Positions 27,742-43,371 of a stretch of DNA of 64,000 nt are shown piece by piece. The translations under genes and the position numbers were made by a program. The notes under the pieces are model-generated. The model ran no database searches. It was not told the origin of the DNA and worked only from the letters and a program-made list of their open reading frames with translations. Source of the stretch: Cacajao melanocephalus (lineage: Eukaryota > Chordata > Mammalia > Primates > Pitheciidae). Position 1 is the first letter of the stretch. Each line of letters opens with the position of its first letter. Where the stretch lies: the NCBI GenBank assembly GCA_963573385.1, contig CAUYLG010048326.1, forward strand, positions 47,841-111,840, read 5' to 3'.

Positions 27742-28144
27742 TGGATATGGTTTAGGTATTTGTGCCCTCCAAATCTTATGTTGAAATGTAATCCACAGTG
27801 TTGAATCTGGTGCCTGGTGGTGTGTGTTTGGATCATATGGGTGGATTCTTCATGAATGGCTACCCCCTTGGTGATAAGTGAGTTCTTGCTTTGCATTCAC
27901 AAAGATCTGTTTGTTTAAAAGTTTGTGGGACCTCCTCCCTCTCTCTTTGCTCCCTTTCTGTGATGCACCTGCTCCTACTTCACATCTGCTGTAAGTAAAG
28001 CTCCCAGAGGTTACCAGATGCTGAGAAGATGCAAGCATTATGCTTTTATAGCTTGCAGAACCGTGAGAAAATTATGCTTTTTTTCTTTATAAATTATCCA
28101 GCTTCAGGTATTTCTTTATAGCAATACAGGAATGAATTAATACA
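27742..28144 (+). mobile_element. MLT1A-like LTR, sense
   Basis: LTR starting tggatatggtttaggtattt. It carries tgaaatgtaatccacagtgt, gggtggattcttcatgaatg, ggtgataagtgagttcttgc and the 3' segment ctttataaattatccagct with aatgaattaataca. It is older and more diverged than the adjacent MST LTR. The minus-strand open frames at 27672-28038 are shadows. Confidence 0.82.
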
Positions 28145-29440
28145 AGTCTTACCAAAATTACTTAGTGAAGTAATTATTTGCATCTATAATACTATGTTTT
28201 TGTTGGTAATTGAAAGAATTTGAACTCTAACTAAAGATTAACTCAATAACTGGAAAGTTCCAGGGAACTGCAGGTACTGGTGACTGAGGAATTCAAATGA
28301 TACCATAAAAATACCTAAAATGCAATAAAAAATATATTTAAAAAAATTGTTCTCTTTTTCCATCTTTTTCTCTGCTTTTAGGTATAACTTCAAGTTGGTG
28401 ACAAAGGAACTATTAAGATGCTGTATTGTACCTGACCAAGAATGAGTTATGTACCTTCCATTGTGACGCTTTCCAGTGAAAGCATCAACTTTAGTGAAAT
28501 CATACTGAACTCTGTTATCAGACAAAATGGGAAGAGGTTCTGTAACAAAATAAACTTGCAGAAGAAGATTTTGAAAAATTTTTAAAGAAGCTAAATTTTG
28601 AAGAATGAACATTTTTTCTATTGATGTGTTGTGGAAAAGAAGACTTTTACATTTAGCTAGATAAAATATTCTTCATAAGCAATTCAAATACACTTAACTA
28701 AAGTTAGAACATTGCACGTAGGATTATGTTGTTTAAAAAACAAAATAACAAAGTGGTTCACTTCTTTTGCTTTTACCCAATTGAGTTATGTTTGCAGAGC
28801 CTTGGGAGCTGAGTACTGTGATAGATGAGTGGTCATGTATCATCTAAACTATCAGTTACTACTCTTGTTCAAGCTTCAAAGAGAAAGTCCTTTATTAAGT
28901 CTGAATTAGAAAAGAGCTTCATGTTATTCATCACTCTGGTCTTTTTGAGAAGTCAGAAAAAGAGGTAATTGTCATATTAAACTTATTATCAATTCTGCTG
29001 TTGAATTATTTTTGTTGGTGAATTGATTATCATACAGGCATAATAGTTGTCCTATAAGTCTGTCATCTACTTTACCTGATTATTTTTATCGACTTTATTG
29101 AAATATACATATCTTAAAATGCATCCACTCCAAGTGAAAAATTTTATAAGCTTTGACAAGCTTAGATATATTTTTATTTACCATCAAATCATTTTAATAA
29201 AAAATAGTTGAGCTTTCTGTTTAAAATAGCAAATTCAAAGTAAACATTTGCCTTAAATTCCTTTAGAACCACTGTTAAATTAAAACAATAGGAAAAAGTA
29301 AATAACAAACAGGGAAAATAATAGGAATAGAGGGCCACATACAGATGAGCCTGTTGAGAAATGACACAAGCAGAGCTTCAGCTAATGCCACTTCAGTGGT
29401 GTCCACTAGCATAGAGCAACTCTCTCAGTTGCCCAAATTG
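28145..29440. other. Unclassified DNA containing a 124-codon minus-strand open frame
   Basis: No repeat family recognised. The most notable item is a minus-strand open frame at 28238-28612 with a lysine/glutamate-rich stretch (LKAEKKMEKEN) followed by a hydrophobic stretch (YIFYCILGIFMVSFEFL) that could be read as a membrane segment. I recognise no family, there is no supporting gene structure, and chance is the default explanation. Confidence 0.4.
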
Positions 29441-29985
29441 AAAATCCTGAAGACCTTTTTAAAAAACTTTCTCATATTCTATAATCTATCAGGAGAACCT
29501 TGTTAGTAATATCTTCAAAGTATGTTCATAATCTAACTATATCTCACCATTCTCCCTAATCTCTTCTGTTCCAGGTCCCACTATCTCTAGCTAGCAATAT
29601 GGCAGTCACCTGCTACCTGGTCTTCCTGTTTCCACCTTCTTCCCCACAGAAAGCAGCCAGAGGGATTGTTTCACAGTTTAAGCCACAGCATGCCATAACG
29701 CTGCTCCAAACACTTGAATTGCTTCTTATTTTACCAGAATAAAAGCCATAAGTCTTTCAATTACTTACAAGATTCTGCAAGATCTCATGTCATATCTCAC
29801 ACATGCACCCTTCCATCTCTGATTTCAATTCCCAGTATGCTCCCTCATTTTGCTTCATTCCACCCCCATGATCTTGCTGTTCTTCAGACATGCCAGCATG
29901 CCCCCACCTTAGGGCCTTTCACTGACTATTCATCACCTAGAATGTCTGTCCCTCAGATATTTCACACTTTAGTTTGAGTCCCCTC
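29440..29985 (+). mobile_element. LINE-2 3' region, sense
   Basis: L2-like order: atatggcagtcacctgctac, cacagtttaagccacagcat, gaattgcttcttattttacc, cttacaagattctgcaagat, catgatcttgctgttcttca, accttagggcctttcactg and tcacctagaatgtctgtccc. The plus-strand open frame at 29714-29977 is decayed L2 sequence. Confidence 0.7.
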
Positions 29986-30349
29986 CCCTGGAAGCAAAAG
30001 CAGTCCCTGTTCCAGGGATTCAAATGCTAGTAATTTATTGGGAGGCACAGTAAACACTGGTAGTAAAGTGGGAGAAGTGATAAAGAAAGAAAAGTAAGAT
30101 GTCACACGCGAACAGAGTGAGTAAATGGAGTTTAAGTCCACTGAGAGATCACGGAATTAACAAGCCATGGAAAATGCACAATACATGCCTCAGAATCATC
30201 TCACCAAATGGGTGGAGAAACTGGCACTTATACCCCAGTTTAATCAGTCCTTTGTGAAAGGCTGTTTTGGGACACAAAGAGAGGTGTAGTTCCTGGGATT
30301 TGTTCGGTGGAGCATGCCCAAAAGTAAGGTGCCAGAGATAAGCACAATG
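29986..30349. other. Unclassified repeat-like sequence
   Basis: The segment around tttattgggaggcacagtaa and gaacagagtgagtaaatgg has the look of an old interspersed repeat, but I cannot name it. Minus-strand open frames at 30149-30435 overlap it and have no recognisable domain. Confidence 0.35.
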
Positions 30350-30602
30350 TGACAGCACAGGTCACATGGAGAGGGGAGAAAGGAAGAACTAGTTAGGCAG
30401 TCAGTTAGGGCAGGTCCTTGGTAGAATTCTTTCAAACAAAGAAACAGCCTGAAAAATCAAGCTGCAGACACAAATAAGGGAACTAGCACAGGAGGCTTGC
30501 CAAGGACATGCCCACAGCTGCACAGATAAGGGAGCAAGGTCCACTATAGAAATGCATCTGTCCTTTGTGTAACCAACCAGCAGAATTCCAGAAAATAGTT
30601 TC

Positions 30603-31011
30603 CTTTTCTTTTTTCTTTTCCTTTTTTTTTCCTCTGAGATGGAGTCTTGCTCTGTTGCCCAGGCTGGAGTGCAATGGTGTGATCTTGGCTTGCTGCAATC
30701 TCTGCCTCCTGGGTTCCAGGTGATTCTCCCTCCTCAGCCACCCGAGTAGTTGGGATTACAGGCACATATCACCATGCCTGGCTAATTTTTGTATATATGT
30801 GTGTATGTATATATATACACACACACACACTATATATATATACACACACAAATACATAGACTATATATATATAGTCTGTACTATATATATATATTTGTAT
30901 ATATATATACAGTCTATATATTTGTATATATATATTTTGTGTGTAGACTATATATAGTAGAGACTATATAGATATAGACTATATATATACGTATATATGT
31001 GTGTGAGACTG

Positions 31012-31043
<32 letters not shown>

Positions 31044-31191
31044 ATATATACACACACATATATATATATATAGTAGAGATGGGGTTTCGCCATGTTGGCT
31101 AGGCTGGTCTTGATCTTCTGACCTCAGGTGATTCACCCACCTTAGCCTCCCAAGGTGCTGGGATTACAGGCATGAGCCACCGCACCCAGCC
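30603..31191 (-). mobile_element. Alu (S-like), antisense, with internal TA/CA expansion
   Basis: Antisense Alu with ctgagatggagtcttgctct at the left and gggattacaggcatgagcca at the right, and the cctcaggtgatt motif of S-type copies. Its target duplication aatagtttc lies at 30594-30602 and 31192-31200. The normal ctaatttttgtatttttagt segment is replaced by about 280 bp of TA/CA repeats, doubling the element's length. The minus-strand open frames at 30483-30765 are Alu shadows. Confidence 0.93.
30792..31075. repeat. (TA)n/(CA)n expansion inside the Alu
   Basis: Alternating purine-pyrimidine sequence: runs of tatata and acacac interspersed with tagactatatatag-type palindromes. It is bounded by the normal Alu sequences ctaatttttgtat and tagtagagatggggtttcgc. 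The tyrosine/isoleucine-rich open frames at 30789-30971 and 30948-31136 are artefacts of it. Confidence 0.95.
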
Positions 31192-31690
31192 AATAGTTTC
31201 TTTTTCTTTCGTGGGCACGTACATGTGGGCTCCAGTGAGCACAAATCTTTCCTTTTTTGGGCATACTTTGGACTGTGAGACAAGCCTCTATAAATCATCA
31301 TTACAACACTCAGCTGGTAGCTCGTTGTTGGCCAAGGCTCCAACTGGTTGTTTACATCATCATGTCATTTTCTAAGTGGTACTTTTTCAAAGGACAATCC
31401 CAGCCAGCCAGTACAATAGGGGATTGGGGTGAAGCTGCCAGAAATGTGTACCTTATGCAAATGAAATGCCCAGCCTTATTGGGTTCCTCATAAAAGCCTT
31501 TGTACACAACTATGAAATGCCAACCCTCTCAGGTCCCCTCTCTGCAATGGAGAGCTTTCCTCTTTCACTTGCTAAACTTTTGCTTACACTCACCCTTGGT
31601 GTTTGTGCTCCTTATTCTTCTTGCTGGTGAGAGAAAGAGCTGCAGGTAATATCTCAGACAACGAGATTGCTTCAGCATCAACAATAACAA

Positions 31691-32029
31691 CAAAAAGGGC
31701 CCCTTCTTACTATTGAAAGAGCATATTTTATATTGCTGGTAAAATTGTAAACTTTTTTTTTTAAGTAATTTAGCCGTATTCAAAAGAAGTTAGATGTTTT
31801 CAGGAATACAACTTAAAGAAATAACTTCAAATGTAGAAAACTCTGGGTTCACAAATACATTGATCATATTTTTCAGTAGTAAAAAAGTAAAAACCACCTA
31901 AGCATTCCAAAGTAGGAGAATGATTAACTGTACCTAACTGTTTAAATATTATGAAGACATTTAAGACCAAAGCAAAATATTTCTTTACATGCTTAAAAGA
32001 AAAAAAGTCGTAATATTTTATAAATATTA
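31691..32029. other. Unclassified AT-rich DNA
   Basis: Short spacer between the ERV1-type LTR and an antisense L1. Nothing recognised. Confidence 0.4.
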
Positions 32030-34408
32030 CTGTTATTTTAAAAATCAGCTTTTTGTTTCATTTTTCTCTGTTTTCCTATTTTCAATTTTATTAATTTCTT
32101 CTTTAATTTTTACTTCTGTTATTCTGCTTGGTTTAGGCTTAATTTGTTATTCTTTCTCTTAATTTGTTATTTTTTCCAAGCTAGATTAGTTATTGATTTG
32201 ATATTTCTTTTTTTTTTAACGTAAACTTTTAATGTTACACATTTTCCTTTAAGCACTGCTTTGGCTGGATTGCACAAGGATAGGTTATGTATTCATTTCC
32301 ATTTAGTTAAAATAGTATAAATATCTCTTGAAAAAATTATCTTGACCCATTTGTTATTTAGACATGTATTGTTAAATTTTCAAATATTTGGGGTTATTTT
32401 TCAGCTATCTTTTTGCTACTGACTTCTAGTGTATTTCTATTTCGGCCCAAGAACAACTTTGCATGATTCCTATTCTTTTAAATTTACTAAGGTTTATTCT
32501 ATAACTTAAAATAAGGTCTTTCTTGGATACTGTTTCTTGTGAGCTTAAGAATGTGTATTCTACTGTTGATGTATGGAGCATTCTGTGTATCAGTTAGATT
32601 AAGTAGACTCATAATGCTTTTTAGTTCATCTATGTTCACATAAATTTTCTGCCTGTTTGGTCTATCATTTACTGCTGAGAAGGTGTTGAAGATTCTAATT
32701 ATAATAATGTATTTGTCCCTTTCTCCTTCAAGTTTTTGCTTGATATATTCTAATGTTCTGTTGTTAGAGACATACACATTTAGGATTACAGTTTCTTTTT
32801 TTTTGATTTTGAAGACTAATTAACCTCTTCATAATTATACTATTCCCCTCTTTATTCCTTATAATCTTCTTTGTTCTGATTTATTTTATGTAAGATGAAC
32901 AAGGCTACTTGAGCTTTCATTTGGGTGTTTGAATGGTGTACCTTACTTCATTTCTTCTCTTTTAACCTGAGTCTTTAAAGAGAGTTTCTTGTAAATAACA
33001 TATAATAGAGTCTTGCATTTTGTTTTATAAAATCCACTCTGACAATTTCTGCTTTTAAATTGTGTTTAGACAATTCATATTTTGTAAGATTATTGAGACA
33101 GTTGGAGTAATATCTGCCATGTAAAATTTATTAAATTTATTTTTTGTTTCTTTTGCTCCTTTTCTATATTTTCTTTGAGTAGTTTGTATAAATTTATTTT
33201 ATTTTCTCCTTTAATGTATCAGTTACACTTTATTTTTATTGATATATAATAGCTGTGCATATTTTGGGATATATGTGACATTTTGATACTGGTAAACAGC
33301 TTATAATGAACAAATCAGGGTAATTAGGATAGCTATCATCTCAAATGTTTACTCTGGAGTTTGCAATATACATTTTTACCTAACTGATAATCACCTTCAA
33401 ATCAAACAATACAATGTTGTGCATACTGCAGGTATATTATAACAGTTTTTCCAGATCTTCATTCCTTCTCTTGTTAAATTGCTATTATTTATTTTACTTA
33501 TTCATATGCTATGATCTAATACACTGTCATTATTTGTCATTATTTTTGTTTAAAATAAATAGTTTTCTTTTAGATTCATTTAGAATAAGAAAAATAAATG
33601 TTGTGATTCTATATCAATTTTTTCTTACTCTGACATTCTTTTTTTATATGTATAAATCTCAGTTTCTGACTTATTTCAATTTTACTTTGCCTAATAACTT
33701 CTTTTAGTATTTCTTGTAGGGCATGTCTGTGGGATATGGTTTACTTCATTTTTTGTTTGTCTGGGAAAGTCTTTTTGCTCTTTGAAGTATAATTTCTCTG
33801 TATTTATTTGTAGGTTCCTATCTTTTTCTTTTAACATTTTAAATATTTTACTCCATACTTTTCTTGCTTGCATTTATCTAATGCGGAAGCCCAGTGTATT
33901 TCTTAATCGTGTTCTTTTGTAGGTTAGCAGATAAGATGGTTTTTTTCTTCTTTCAAGACTTTCTCATTGTTATTTTTTTGTTTTTCTGTAGTTTGAATAT
34001 ACTATGCCCAAATATTATCTATGTATTTATTTTTGTTTTTTAATCCCATTTGGTGTTCTCTGAGCTCTCAAAGTCTGTGCTTCATATCTTTTAAAAAAAT
34101 TTTTAGACAGTTTTCATTTCTTTTTACTTCAATTACTTCTGCTCTGTTTCCCTTTCTTTTTTAGAAATTCCAATTATGCATACGTTACCCCTTTGATATT
34201 GTACTATAGTTTTTGTGTCTGTTTTTCATTTTTTCTTTGCATTACAGTCTAGAAATTATTGATCTATTGTCGAAATCACATATTCTTGCTTTGTTATGTC
34301 TGTATTCAAGAGCTCATGAAGGCATTCTCCCTCTCTGTTACAGTATGTTTGACTCCAGCATTTTATTTTGATTCTTAATTAGAATTTCCATGTCTTTGGA
34401 GAGTATCA
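32030..34408 (-). mobile_element. Old LINE-1, antisense, mosaic
   Basis: Antisense L1 ORF2-like sequence runs from 32040 to 33220 (cactgctttggctggattgc, tttgttatttagacatgtat, gaatgtgtattctactgttg, aggtgttgaagattctaatt). A 3' UTR-type segment follows at 33225-33480 (atcagggtaattaggatagc). L1M internal sequence then follows to about 34400 (tagggcatgtctgtgggata, tttgtttgtctgggaaagtc). The change of order near 33225 means at least two L1 copies are joined. Open frames at 32499-32777 and 33414-33873 belong to it. Confidence 0.75.
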
Positions 34409-34608
34409 GTTTTTTTTTTCTTTTCTTTTTTTTTTTTTTGAGACAGAGTCTTGCTCTGTTTCCCAGGTTGGAGTACACTGGCACATAATCTTGGCTAACT
34501 GCCACCTCTGCCTCCTGGGTTCAAGCAATTCTCCTGCCTCAGCCTCCAAAGTAGCCGGGATTACAGGTGCATTCCACCATGTCCGGCTAATTTTTGTATT
34601 TTTGGTAG
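34409..34608 (-). mobile_element. Alu, antisense, 5'-truncated
   Basis: T-rich tail side at 34409-34439, then gagacagagtcttgctctgt, and ctaatttttgtatttttggt to 34608, where the Alu ends about 100 bp short of its normal 5' end. No clear target duplication was found. Confidence 0.93.
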
Positions 34609-35078
34609 AGAATAACTGAGGCCTATGACTTTCACAAGTATTTCTTCCATTTAGGTCACTCCCCTCACCACTCTCACCCCTTCTTTCTTCCCTGGCTACA
34701 TAATTTGCGTTCTATTTTTTTACAGACCTTGTCCTCTATTGACTGTGTTTTTAATCTGCCAGTTACTCCTATGTGTGCCATGAGGTGGTTCTTCTTGTCT
34801 TTTCAGAGCAGGAATCTGGTACAGTTCCAAAAAGAAAAACTCATGAACTTGTAAGAATTCCACTAAGACTGCAGCCGCCCCAGGAGTTTGTCACTCTAAA
34901 TTAATTCACACTCAATCTCCAGGTGTTTATGAAAATTACCATTTAAGTGCTTCTACCAGTTTATGGCTCTAGAGGTGTGCTGATGGGTCCAAGAATGGTC
35001 ATCTGATTTCCAACTTTGCATTGTTGTTGTAAAGATGAAGTTGATTTCTAAGTTTTTTAGACGTCAAAGCTGAAACTT
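34609..35078. other. Probable continuation of old L1-associated sequence
   Basis: Sequence between two Alu insertions. It may continue the flanking antisense L1M but matches no landmark strongly. A possible feature is the less AT-biased patch around 34860-34900. No gene recognised. Confidence 0.3.
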
Positions 35079-35092
35079 GAAGTCACTTTCTT

Positions 35093-35268
35093 TTCCTTTC
35101 TTTTTATTTTTTTGGTTGTTATTGAGACACTATCTTGTCATCCAGGCTGGCTGGAGTGCAGTGCTTTAATTATAGCTCACTGTGTCCTTGAACTTCTGGG
35201 CTCAAGCAATCCTTTCACCTCAGCCAACCAAGTAGCTGGGATTATAAGCATGAGCCACTGCCCCGGTT
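35093..35268 (-). mobile_element. Alu left-monomer (FLAM-like), antisense
   Basis: A single Alu monomer of about 176 bp (gagacactatcttgtcatcc, gcagtgctttaattatagct, gtagctgggattataagcat). It is flanked by a 14-bp near-perfect target duplication, gaagtcactttctt at 35079-35092 and gacgtcactttctt at 35269-35282. Its length and the single-monomer layout fit an old free left Alu monomer. Confidence 0.85.
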
Positions 35269-35282
35269 GACGTCACTTTCTT

Positions 35283-36722
35283 AATCTTAAAACACAAACA
35301 TAACAATTTTTTTCTGGTTATTTTTAATTTGTGAATTTCATCTCTATATTCTCTTTTCATCTCTGATTTTTAAAAAAAATTTCATTATCCTTTTATTTTT
35401 AGGAGTAATTTTGCTGAATACAGAAAATCAATATAAGCAATTTATTTTTGCTTTATGCTGTTAATCTTTTTCCTACATCTTCTGTATACTCTATTTTCTA
35501 TTTTTTATATATAGTTTATCTGCTTATATTGCATTATTTCTGCTATTTTTTTCTTAAAAGTATACATCATTTCTATTGGATAATTTAAATTGTTTGTTTT
35601 AAGAAACAAAAAAAGTAAACAAATATTTTTAATCGAAGCTTTTGCTTTTTGTCATTAGATGGTATGATTATATTTTAAATTTTTTCTTATATTTACCTTT
35701 AAATTTTTTAATCATGAAGTCAATGTTTATAAAATAATAAAATATGTTGACAATGAATAAAATTCATAATAATTGTGACTTCATAGAATAAAATATTGAA
35801 TAGGGAGAGATTTTTATATATGTATTTTGACCTCTGTCTATATTTAACTGTAAGATACAAGTTTCATTTATTCATATATACTGTGCCAAGTTATAGGTAC
35901 TTGTGGAAAATTACTTGAGTTTTATCCTTTTCTTTTCATAGTGCTTGAATTGGTATATTTACATAGTATATAGTTGATAAATATTTTTGTAAATTAAATC
36001 TTGATTTTAAAAATGCAGAACTATCAGAATTATCTTGTTCTTGAATTGATTTTGGAGTAAAACAGATTTGACTGTTCATGGTTCATGTTGCAATTTGATA
36101 TGTATGGTTGTAATATTTCACAAGGATGTTAATTCAAGTTATATGTCTGTATTTCCTTTAGTAGACATAATTGTAGCCCATGTCACTTATTTTCATAGCT
36201 AGAAACTACCCATTGTAGCAGGTGAGGTCAACTCCTTTTATGTACTTTTATTGATTCATAGACAATCTGGAAAAGCCATTAGAAAATATTATCATATTAT
36301 ACTTATTCTTTCTGGTTTATTCTGAAATGCCTAGAATATTGTCAACTCACATGTCTTAAAGAAACTCTCTTTGGCATCAGCATGGCAAAAATTAGATATA
36401 TAGACATCTTTGCTGTTGAATTACTTTCCTTGTGATCAGATAGATAATTCAATTCAGATGAATCACTTCATCAATGTTTAATATATTCACAAATACACAC
36501 TTAAAATTTTTCAAAATCTTGAATCTTGGTTGTCATTTTTGTCTTTGCAAAATGAATGTTGTTTAACAACAGAGAAATTTAAGATTTGACAGTAAATCTA
36601 ATAAGTGAATACTAAAATTAATGGAGGCATAATTTTCTGTCTGAAAGCAGATGAAATGTAACATTCTGACACTGAAGTCCTCTGACCAGTTATTAAAACC
36701 TGCAGTAGAACTACATTATTCT
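35283..36722. other. AT-rich DNA, first ~200 bp possibly antisense L1
   Basis: 35300-35480 resembles antisense L1M (aggagtaattttgctgaata). The remainder is unclassified AT-rich sequence without supported genes. Confidence 0.35.
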
Positions 36723-39660
<2,938 letters not shown>

Positions 39661-42600
39661 CTAAAACTCTGTCCAGTGACATATACTCATGCCATGTACA
39701 TTTTTATTATATAGGTAATGTGTGTACAGAAAATCTGTATTCCAACGTTCATAAATGAAAATATTATGTATATTATGCAGAAAAACAAAAGAAGAAGAGA
39801 ACAATTTTATTTTCTCTCCAGGTCCTGAGAGCAGTTCTTCCCTCTCCATACATTTTTCTTCTTCTTTTAATTGGTAGGATTATTTAGATAGCTACTGAAT
39901 ATTCTTGTTATTTGCTTTGTGAAGCCCAAGGTATAAATGCATATATAAAACTAGCTTGAATATTTTTCAAATTTGTTAATGACTAAGAAAACTTATGATT
40001 AGAATCCAAGGCTAATCTTACTTTTTTACACTTTATGTTGAAAATGAAGAAAGGCAAATTATAGTTTTCTGCTATCATTGTACATCATTAGCGATATCCA
40101 CTTTATTGCATATCACTACCTGAAGTTAGATTTGATTCATAAACATATAATAGTTTGTATGCATTTACTTATTTCCATAATTGCTTCATTAATTTCTTTC
40201 TCTGACACTAGAAGATTCATGATTGAACTCTCTATGTTTAGCTCAGACACTCTTTTGTCCAGTGCCAAGTTCAGGACTTGGTAGGTAAGGGACAGTAAAA
40301 AATATTGAAATATTTAACAAATAAATGATTCAAATTAAATTCAAAGGTGAAACTAAAGCAGTGATAATAAGAACTTTCAGGTTAGGTTGAATAATAGTCA
40401 TGGAATTTTAATTAATTTATGTCACATAAAATGTAGAAGCACTGTCCAATTAATCCATATCAAGACTGAAATAGTTCTCACTGCTATCTTACTTTCTCTC
40501 ACCCCTAAGTGTGGGTTATGATTTATATCTGAATTAACTTTCAATTTTTTGTGCTTTTAATGTGTTACTCTAAAGAATTTAAGCTTTAATACTCAATATA
40601 TCTTCAGACTGAAGATTTGGAACACACAAACAAACGTGTATGTATAAAATGATGGAACATAGGCTCAAAATTTCACATAGTATTTATATCTTGCAGGATT
40701 GACAGTATCCTGGAGTGGCTGCTGGAAACTTCAAAGGTATACAAGATGTTCTGTTTTTTAAGTTTTCTGTGAGTAAGTGGGTGTTTATGTTTTTGTTAAT
40801 AATTTATACATTATATATGTATATTTTTTCTTTGTAATTATAAACTTCTTTATAATGAAACAAAAATTTAAAATAGTTAAATATACACTTCAATTTCTGT
40901 GTTCTTGGTAAAACTTCTACTTACTATAAAATTTCTTGAGAGAAGGAGAAGAGTATTTGGTTTTGAGATTGATTCAGTTATTTCTACTTAAATATTTGAT
41001 TTAATATTATAATGTAAAATGAAAATAAAATCACTAATAAACATCCTACCCTGGGAGGAAATGTTCAGTTTTAAAAATAGAAAAGAAATTCAACTGATAT
41101 TAAGAGACAACAAAATAAATTCCTAAATAAGGATAGTTTACAGAAATAAGAGACAATGAGATATTAATTACGGCTTTCTAAAGAAGTAGTCAAATTTTGG
41201 TTTAAAAAATGCGTACCTGTGTGTGTATGTCTGTGTGTGTATGTGTGTGCTGAGACAGCTTTTAAAAAGTATGATGATCCTTTTATTAGAAACAGCATTG
41301 TAAAGTGGAATTCAGTATTTTGTATGATTTTTATGATATTTAAAGTAACATTTTATAGTAGAACATTTGAAATATTAAGATAACAAAAATACCTTAAATA
41401 GTTATACATGCACTTTTTATTCAATCATGTGGACAGTATTATTTGACTTGTGTTTTTGCAATGTGCCAGTAATTTCTTTTAGTTTGATGTGGTAGAGAGA
41501 AACTCCTTACCAATATACAGTACTGTTATAAATGAATATCTGAGGATATTTATTTGTGTCTTTTCTGTTCTTTGTGGCATTTTATTACAAAATTCAAGAG
41601 GTACAAGATTTTTTATAAATTAGTTCATAATTATATATATTTATACATATGTGGAACTTATAAGATTAATTCGTTATGAATGATATATATTTCTTGCATT
41701 GAATGAAAAGCATGTTCTAAGCCTGTAAAAGTGTGTTTTAAGTATGTAAAGGTAGTTCTAAAATGTGTATCACAGTGCTTATATACAGAGAAACAAGCAA
41801 TCCAACTCACAAAATCACTATAATTATCCTTAATTATGCATTTCTCATTTTATTGCCAACAGATGAAAAGCTCTGTTCTCTTCTTTACCAATTTCTGTCT
41901 CATTTTTTTGAGGCAGTCAAATATTATTGCAATAAAATATAGCTTGGAAATTCACGAGCACTCTGAACTCTCCTTCGATTTTAAGCATATTTATTAACTT
42001 TATACTATAACCTAGATTAGTTGTCTGGTAATGGAGTATGATACTAATTAAATGTCCAGAGTGTCTATAGGTCAACAAAAATTTCTCTCTAAATTTTTGT
42101 AGGATTATTTAAATTTAAATGAGGAGCCTATTTTTTATTTAAAGATTATTTCAAAATAGTTACCATGAAAATAGAGAAGCATTATTTCTGTTTAATATAG
42201 GGTAGAGGTGAACTCTAACTTTTGAAATAGTTTTAGCCGAAGGCCATTTGCTATATACCTGGCACTATTAAAAGAAAACTGCTGCAGGAGAAAATTTGGC
42301 TAGTATTGATTTAATCTATTTTAGGGGAAACAATCTAACAATCTAAAAAGAAAAAAGTAGGAAAGGTGTTTATCATAGTGTTTATTCATTTATTTAATAA
42401 AATTAAATTGCTAAGTATCAACCATACACTTGTTATTTTTCTAAGAATGAGGGAAACATCTCTAAACATGATAGAAAAAAAAATTCTATTCTTATAGATT
42501 TTAAATTGTCTCTTGATATAATTATGGACTTTAGTAAGTGTTTAAAATTATAATCCATTTTGCAATACTTCCTCTTTTCCCTTCAATTCACCATATTTTT

Positions 42601-43370
42601 GAACATTATTAAATAAATCCTGTTTTCCTTCTCTTATTTGAAATGCATAATTTTCTATACACATCCTCAGGTTAATTTCTGGACACTTACTTTTTTCTCT
42701 TACGTTGATTCCTTTTGCTCTCCTAGTCTCAGACCAAATAGTTATCATAAGAATGCTAGTGTGGCTCTTTCCCAGAAGGAGCTGTTATTTGACACCAAAT
42801 CTAGTGTAGAATTCAACAGGTATCTTAATTCCTATAAAATAACATAGATTACAGAAGACAGGATAAGAAGCATGTATTTTGCTAGAATGGATTTTAGAAG
42901 AAGAGAGAATACACTGGGCAATAATGGTTAACAATTCTCAAGAAACATTTTTCTTCTACCAAAAATTGATTTGTTCTAATTGTCTTTTCTTTGGACTTCC
43001 AGCCAACTTTTCCTAGCCTCCTGCCTTTCAGTTCTTGACTTCAGTCTCCATTAACTTTTCATTCTGGGGACCCTTATATGCCTTCATTTTTTCATGTACT
43101 AAAATTTATTTAATGATTCTCTGGTTTGTACAGAGTCAACAATTAATCTTGGCTAGGAATATAAATCATCTTTGTACTGAAAATATATCTTTTTTGCTTA
43201 GGAAATAAAATATTCTGATTATCAAAATCTACCCTACCTGAAAGGCAAAGTTGAATGGATGATAGTTGAGTAGTGGTAAAAGGAGCATGGGTTACAAATA
43301 CCAAAAACTTACTATTGTTGATCTTAAATGCAACTAAAAAAATAAAATGTTTTCTTCCCTCATATAATAT
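39661..43370. other. Unclassified DNA (includes possible pseudogene 3' UTR)
   Basis: The first 100-200 bp may be 3' UTR of the RNF214 retrocopy; no poly-A tract marks the end. The rest is AT-rich with a short GT-rich run at 41217-41252. Open frames at 40078-40284 and 42548-42847 have no recognisable domain. Confidence 0.45.
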
Positions 43371-43371
43371 G

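Larger units (their letters stand above)
30350..31690 (+). mobile_element. ERV1-type LTR, sense, interrupted by an Alu
   Basis: The segments 30350-30602 and 31192-31690 read as one gammaretrovirus-like (ERV1 class) LTR. The downstream part has the expected layout: caaatgaaatgcccagcctt, a TATA-like cataaaagcc (about 31491), then cccctctctgcaatggagag, cactcacccttggtgtttg and agaaagagctgcaggtaata. I cannot assign the exact family. No internal retroviral sequence is attached, so it is probably a solo LTR. Small open frames at 31172-31493 are chance. Confidence 0.55.

Noticed and set aside
30789..31136. Tyr/Ile-rich frames on both strands
   Set aside because: Translation of the TA/CA expansion inside an Alu.
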